Shown piece by piece: positions 62,414 through 64,000 of a stretch of DNA of 64,000 nt. A program made the translations under genes and the position numbers. Every line of letters begins with the position of its first letter. Position 1 is the first letter of the stretch. This stretch comes from Dendrosporobacter quercicolus (lineage in GTDB: Bacteria; Bacillota; Negativicutes; DSM-1736; Dendrosporobacteraceae). Under the pieces are notes generated by a model, which had not been told where the DNA came from, ran no database searches, and saw only the letters and a list, made by a program, of their open reading frames with translations. Where the stretch lies: positions 124,001 through 188,000 of the forward strand of contig NZ_FNHB01000007.1 of assembly GCF_900104455.1 (NCBI RefSeq). The letters run 5' to 3'.

Positions 62414-62462
62414 AGGGGGGACAGATCCCTCGTTGCAAAAGCAACAAGGGATCTGTCCCCTG
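62414..62462. repeat. Long hairpin of the GGGGACAGATCCC type
   Basis: Twenty-base arms (GGGGACAGATCCCT... and ...AGGGATCTGTCCCC) pair with one G-T position around AAAA. Similar GGGGACRGATCCC-type hairpins are repeated across many Firmicute genomes; no other copy lies in this window. The 432-base gap 62335-62766 also holds the inverted repeat at 62666 and presumably the prkA promoter; I see no gene in it. Confidence 0.65.
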
Positions 62463-62665
62463 TTTGAATACGGTTTTCCAGCTACGGACGAGTTAGCGTT
62501 TTTGGATTGCTTGCAAGCGTTCCGCTGTGACAGCCCTTTTTTATCGCGACGGTGTCCTATGCCGGTATTCCTGCAACAGCCCGGAGCGCCAGAGGGAAAC
62601 AGCCAATGGCATAATGTTTACCATAAAATAATTATAGACAGACTGGCATAAATTTGTTAAAGTGT

Positions 62666-62723
62666 AATAACAAACACATATGTTTTTATGGAAGGGATAT
62701 ATAGAACATTTGTGTTTGTTATT
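62666..62723. promoter_or_regulatory. 13-bp inverted repeat upstream of prkA
   Basis: AATAACAAACACA (62666-62678) and TGTGTTTGTTATT (62711-62723) are exact reverse complements 32 bases apart, ending 43 bases before the prkA start. Could be paired operator half-sites or an mRNA stem. Confidence 0.5.
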
Positions 62724-62766
62724 TGCCTAATAATTATGGATTCATTACACAAAGGAGGGGCAGCAT

Positions 62767-64000
62767 ATGACTGATTTTGATTTTGGCAGTATGATTAAGA
62801 AAGACCGTAGCGAAAGGAAGCATCAGCAGTTTAGCGGAACTTTACTTGACTATTTAGCTATTGTCAAGGAAAACCCCAGTGTAGCTATGCTGGCTCACCG
62901 GCGAATGTACGAGTTACTTAGCGATCCTGGTGTGCAGATCTTAAAAACCGAAGAAAATGCCCGGTTGAAGCGGATTCATGGCAGTGGGATTTTGAAAAAA
63001 TACAATTTCTTTACGAATGATTTTTATGGTATTGACAAAAGCATCATGCAATTGATGCGCTATTTTCATTCAGCGGCAATGAAAGGTGAAGAGGCGCGGC
63101 AGGTGCTGTATCTGGTCGGCCCGGTCGGCGCCGGTAAGTCTTCACTAATGGAAGCGTTGAAAAGGGCGCTGGAAATGAGTGCGCCAATCTATGCGTTAAA
63201 GGACTGCCCGATGAGGGAGGAACCGCTGCATCTCATTCCCAAGCATTTGCGGCCCGAATTTGAGCAGGTGCTGGGTGTAAAAATTGAGGGTGATCTTTGT
63301 CCGGTTTGCCGTCATCGCCTGAAGAATGACTATCAGGGCGAGTATGAAAAATTTCCGGTGACTATGAGCGAGTTTTCCATCAGGTCGCGCAAGGGCGTTG
63401 GCGTTGTGCCGCCGGTTGACCCCAATAACCAGGATACCTCGGTACTGTCCGGTTCGGTTGATATTTCCAAAATGGATATGTATGCCGAGGATGATCCCCG
63501 GGTGATGTCGCTAAACGGCGCTTTTAATGTCGGTAATCGCGGAATTGTCGAGTTCATTGAGGTTTTTAAAAACGATGTTGAATATTTGCATACCATGATA
63601 ACAGCAACCCAGGAGAAATCCATCCCCTCGCCCGGCAAAGGCTCGATGATTTACTTTGACGGCATTATCCTGGCCCACTCCAATGAGTCGGAATGGAACC
63701 GGTTTAAGTCCGATCACACCAATGAAGCAATTCTGGACAGAATTGTTAAGGTCGAAGTTCCTTATTGCCTGGAGCTCGACGAGGAAGTAAAAATCTACAA
63801 AAAGATTCTTAACAACAGTTCTTTTCAGGCTCATATTGCTCCTCATACCCTTGAACTGGCCTCCATGTTTGCCATTTTGTCCAGGCTGAGTCCATCCAAT
63901 AAAGTGGATGCGCTGACGAAACTGAAAATTTACAATGGCGAAGAAATTGTGGAGAAAGGGTCAACAAAGAAAATTGATATCAGCGAATTGCGGGATGAAG
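62767..64000 (+). CDS. prkA: PrkA/YeaG-type serine protein kinase, 3' end outside window
   Basis: The first 411 residues are present and the frame is still open at the window end; PrkA proteins are about 630 residues. The N-terminal AAA part has Walker A VGPVGAGKSSL (residues ~118-128), a C-x-x-C pair in GDLCPVCRHRL, and PrkA-specific stretches RGIVEFIEVFKNDVEYLHTM and SMIYFDGIILAHSNESEWNR. The C-terminal kinase-like part lies outside. In sporeformers PrkA is linked to sporulation; elsewhere to stationary-phase stress. AAAGGAGGGG precedes the ATG. SpoVR and YeaH/YhbH genes often follow it and may lie beyond the edge. Confidence 0.93.
   Translation, partial: MTDFDFGSMIKKDRSERKHQQFSGTLLDYLAIVKENPSVAMLAHRRMYELLSDPGVQILKTEENARLKRIHGSGILKKYNFFTNDFYGIDKSIMQLMRYFHSAAMKGEEARQVLYLVGPVGAGKSSLMEALKRALEMSAPIYALKDCPMREEPLHLIPKHLRPEFEQVLGVKIEGDLCPVCRHRLKNDYQGEYEKFPVTMSEFSIRSRKGVGVVPPVDPNNQDTSVLSGSVDISKMDMYAEDDPRVMSLNGAFNVGNRGIVEFIEVFKNDVEYLHTMITATQEKSIPSPGKGSMIYFDGIILAHSNESEWNRFKSDHTNEAILDRIVKVEVPYCLELDEEVKIYKKILNNSSFQAHIAPHTLELASMFAILSRLSPSNKVDALTKLKIYNGEEIVEKGSTKKIDISELRDE

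Noticed and set aside
62403-62651. Short plus-strand frame of 82 codons after rpiR
   Set aside because: It begins in the terminator region and crosses the long hairpin repeat; no ribosome binding site or family resemblance.
1-64000. CRISPR arrays, tRNA or rRNA genes, insertion sequences, prophage genes
   Set aside because: I looked for regularly spaced direct repeats, tRNA-like cloverleaf ends, rRNA signature words, transposases and phage structural genes and saw none. A tRNAscan or covariance search would be more sensitive.

Overview
The window reads as chromosomal DNA of a strictly or facultatively anaerobic diderm Firmicute, most likely class Negativicutes (Sporomusa/Pelosinus-like). Genes are closely packed with strong AGGAGG-type ribosome binding sites and several TTG starts, as in Firmicutes. 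Yet the window also encodes outer-membrane machinery: a TonB-dependent receptor and a TolC-like efflux channel. A complex I lacking its NADH module, a radical-SAM heme-degrading enzyme and a B12 mutase fit an anaerobe. The species assignment is inference. No rRNA, tRNA, CRISPR array or insertion sequence was seen.

Layout. (1) 1-6061: a cut-off, catalytically odd 2-hydroxyacid dehydrogenase-like gene, a YkvI-like transporter, a MutL/GlmL-type ATPase and a single-chain B12-dependent mutase, with a convergent GntR/FCD regulator. This looks like a catabolic unit built on a carbon-skeleton rearrangement of unknown substrate. (2) 6312-10653: an L(+)-tartrate dehydratase operon (CitMHS-family transporter, ttdA, ttdB), divergent from a LysR regulator. 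(3) 10747-14728: a small secreted protein, a GH18/YaaH-like secreted protein and RNase J. (4) 15079-24754: an eleven-gene nuoABCDHIJKLMN operon without nuoEFG. (5) 24920-30816: a fructose PTS operon with a perfect-consensus promoter, which also carries the general PTS genes ptsH and ptsI. (6) 31044-35448: a TolC/MacA/MacB-type tripartite exporter.

(7) 35530-38112: a large AAA ATPase with a C-terminal RyR domain on the minus strand, flanked by short palindromic-ended repeats. (8) 38509-43274: an iron/heme island with Fur-box-like sites, a substrate-binding protein, a HutW/ChuW-like radical SAM enzyme and a TonB-dependent receptor. (9) 43336-50554: a GntR regulator with a DMT exporter, a secreted five-repeat protein, an alanine/ornithine-racemase-like enzyme with a GNAT acetyltransferase, an SDR and a hemolysin III protein. 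(10) 50812-53826: an OpuA-type glycine betaine ABC transporter. (11) 53970-62334: a sugar-acid cluster (2-hydroxyacid dehydrogenase, class II aldolase, FGGY kinase, GntP permease), followed by a chemoreceptor fused to a TRAP-type solute-binding domain and an RpiR regulator. (12) 62767-64000: the start of prkA.

The items most worth follow-up are the chemoreceptor-DctP fusion, the single-chain B12 mutase with its MutL partner, the AAA-RyR protein, and a dispersed repeat family sharing CTAGTACCTTG-like ends.
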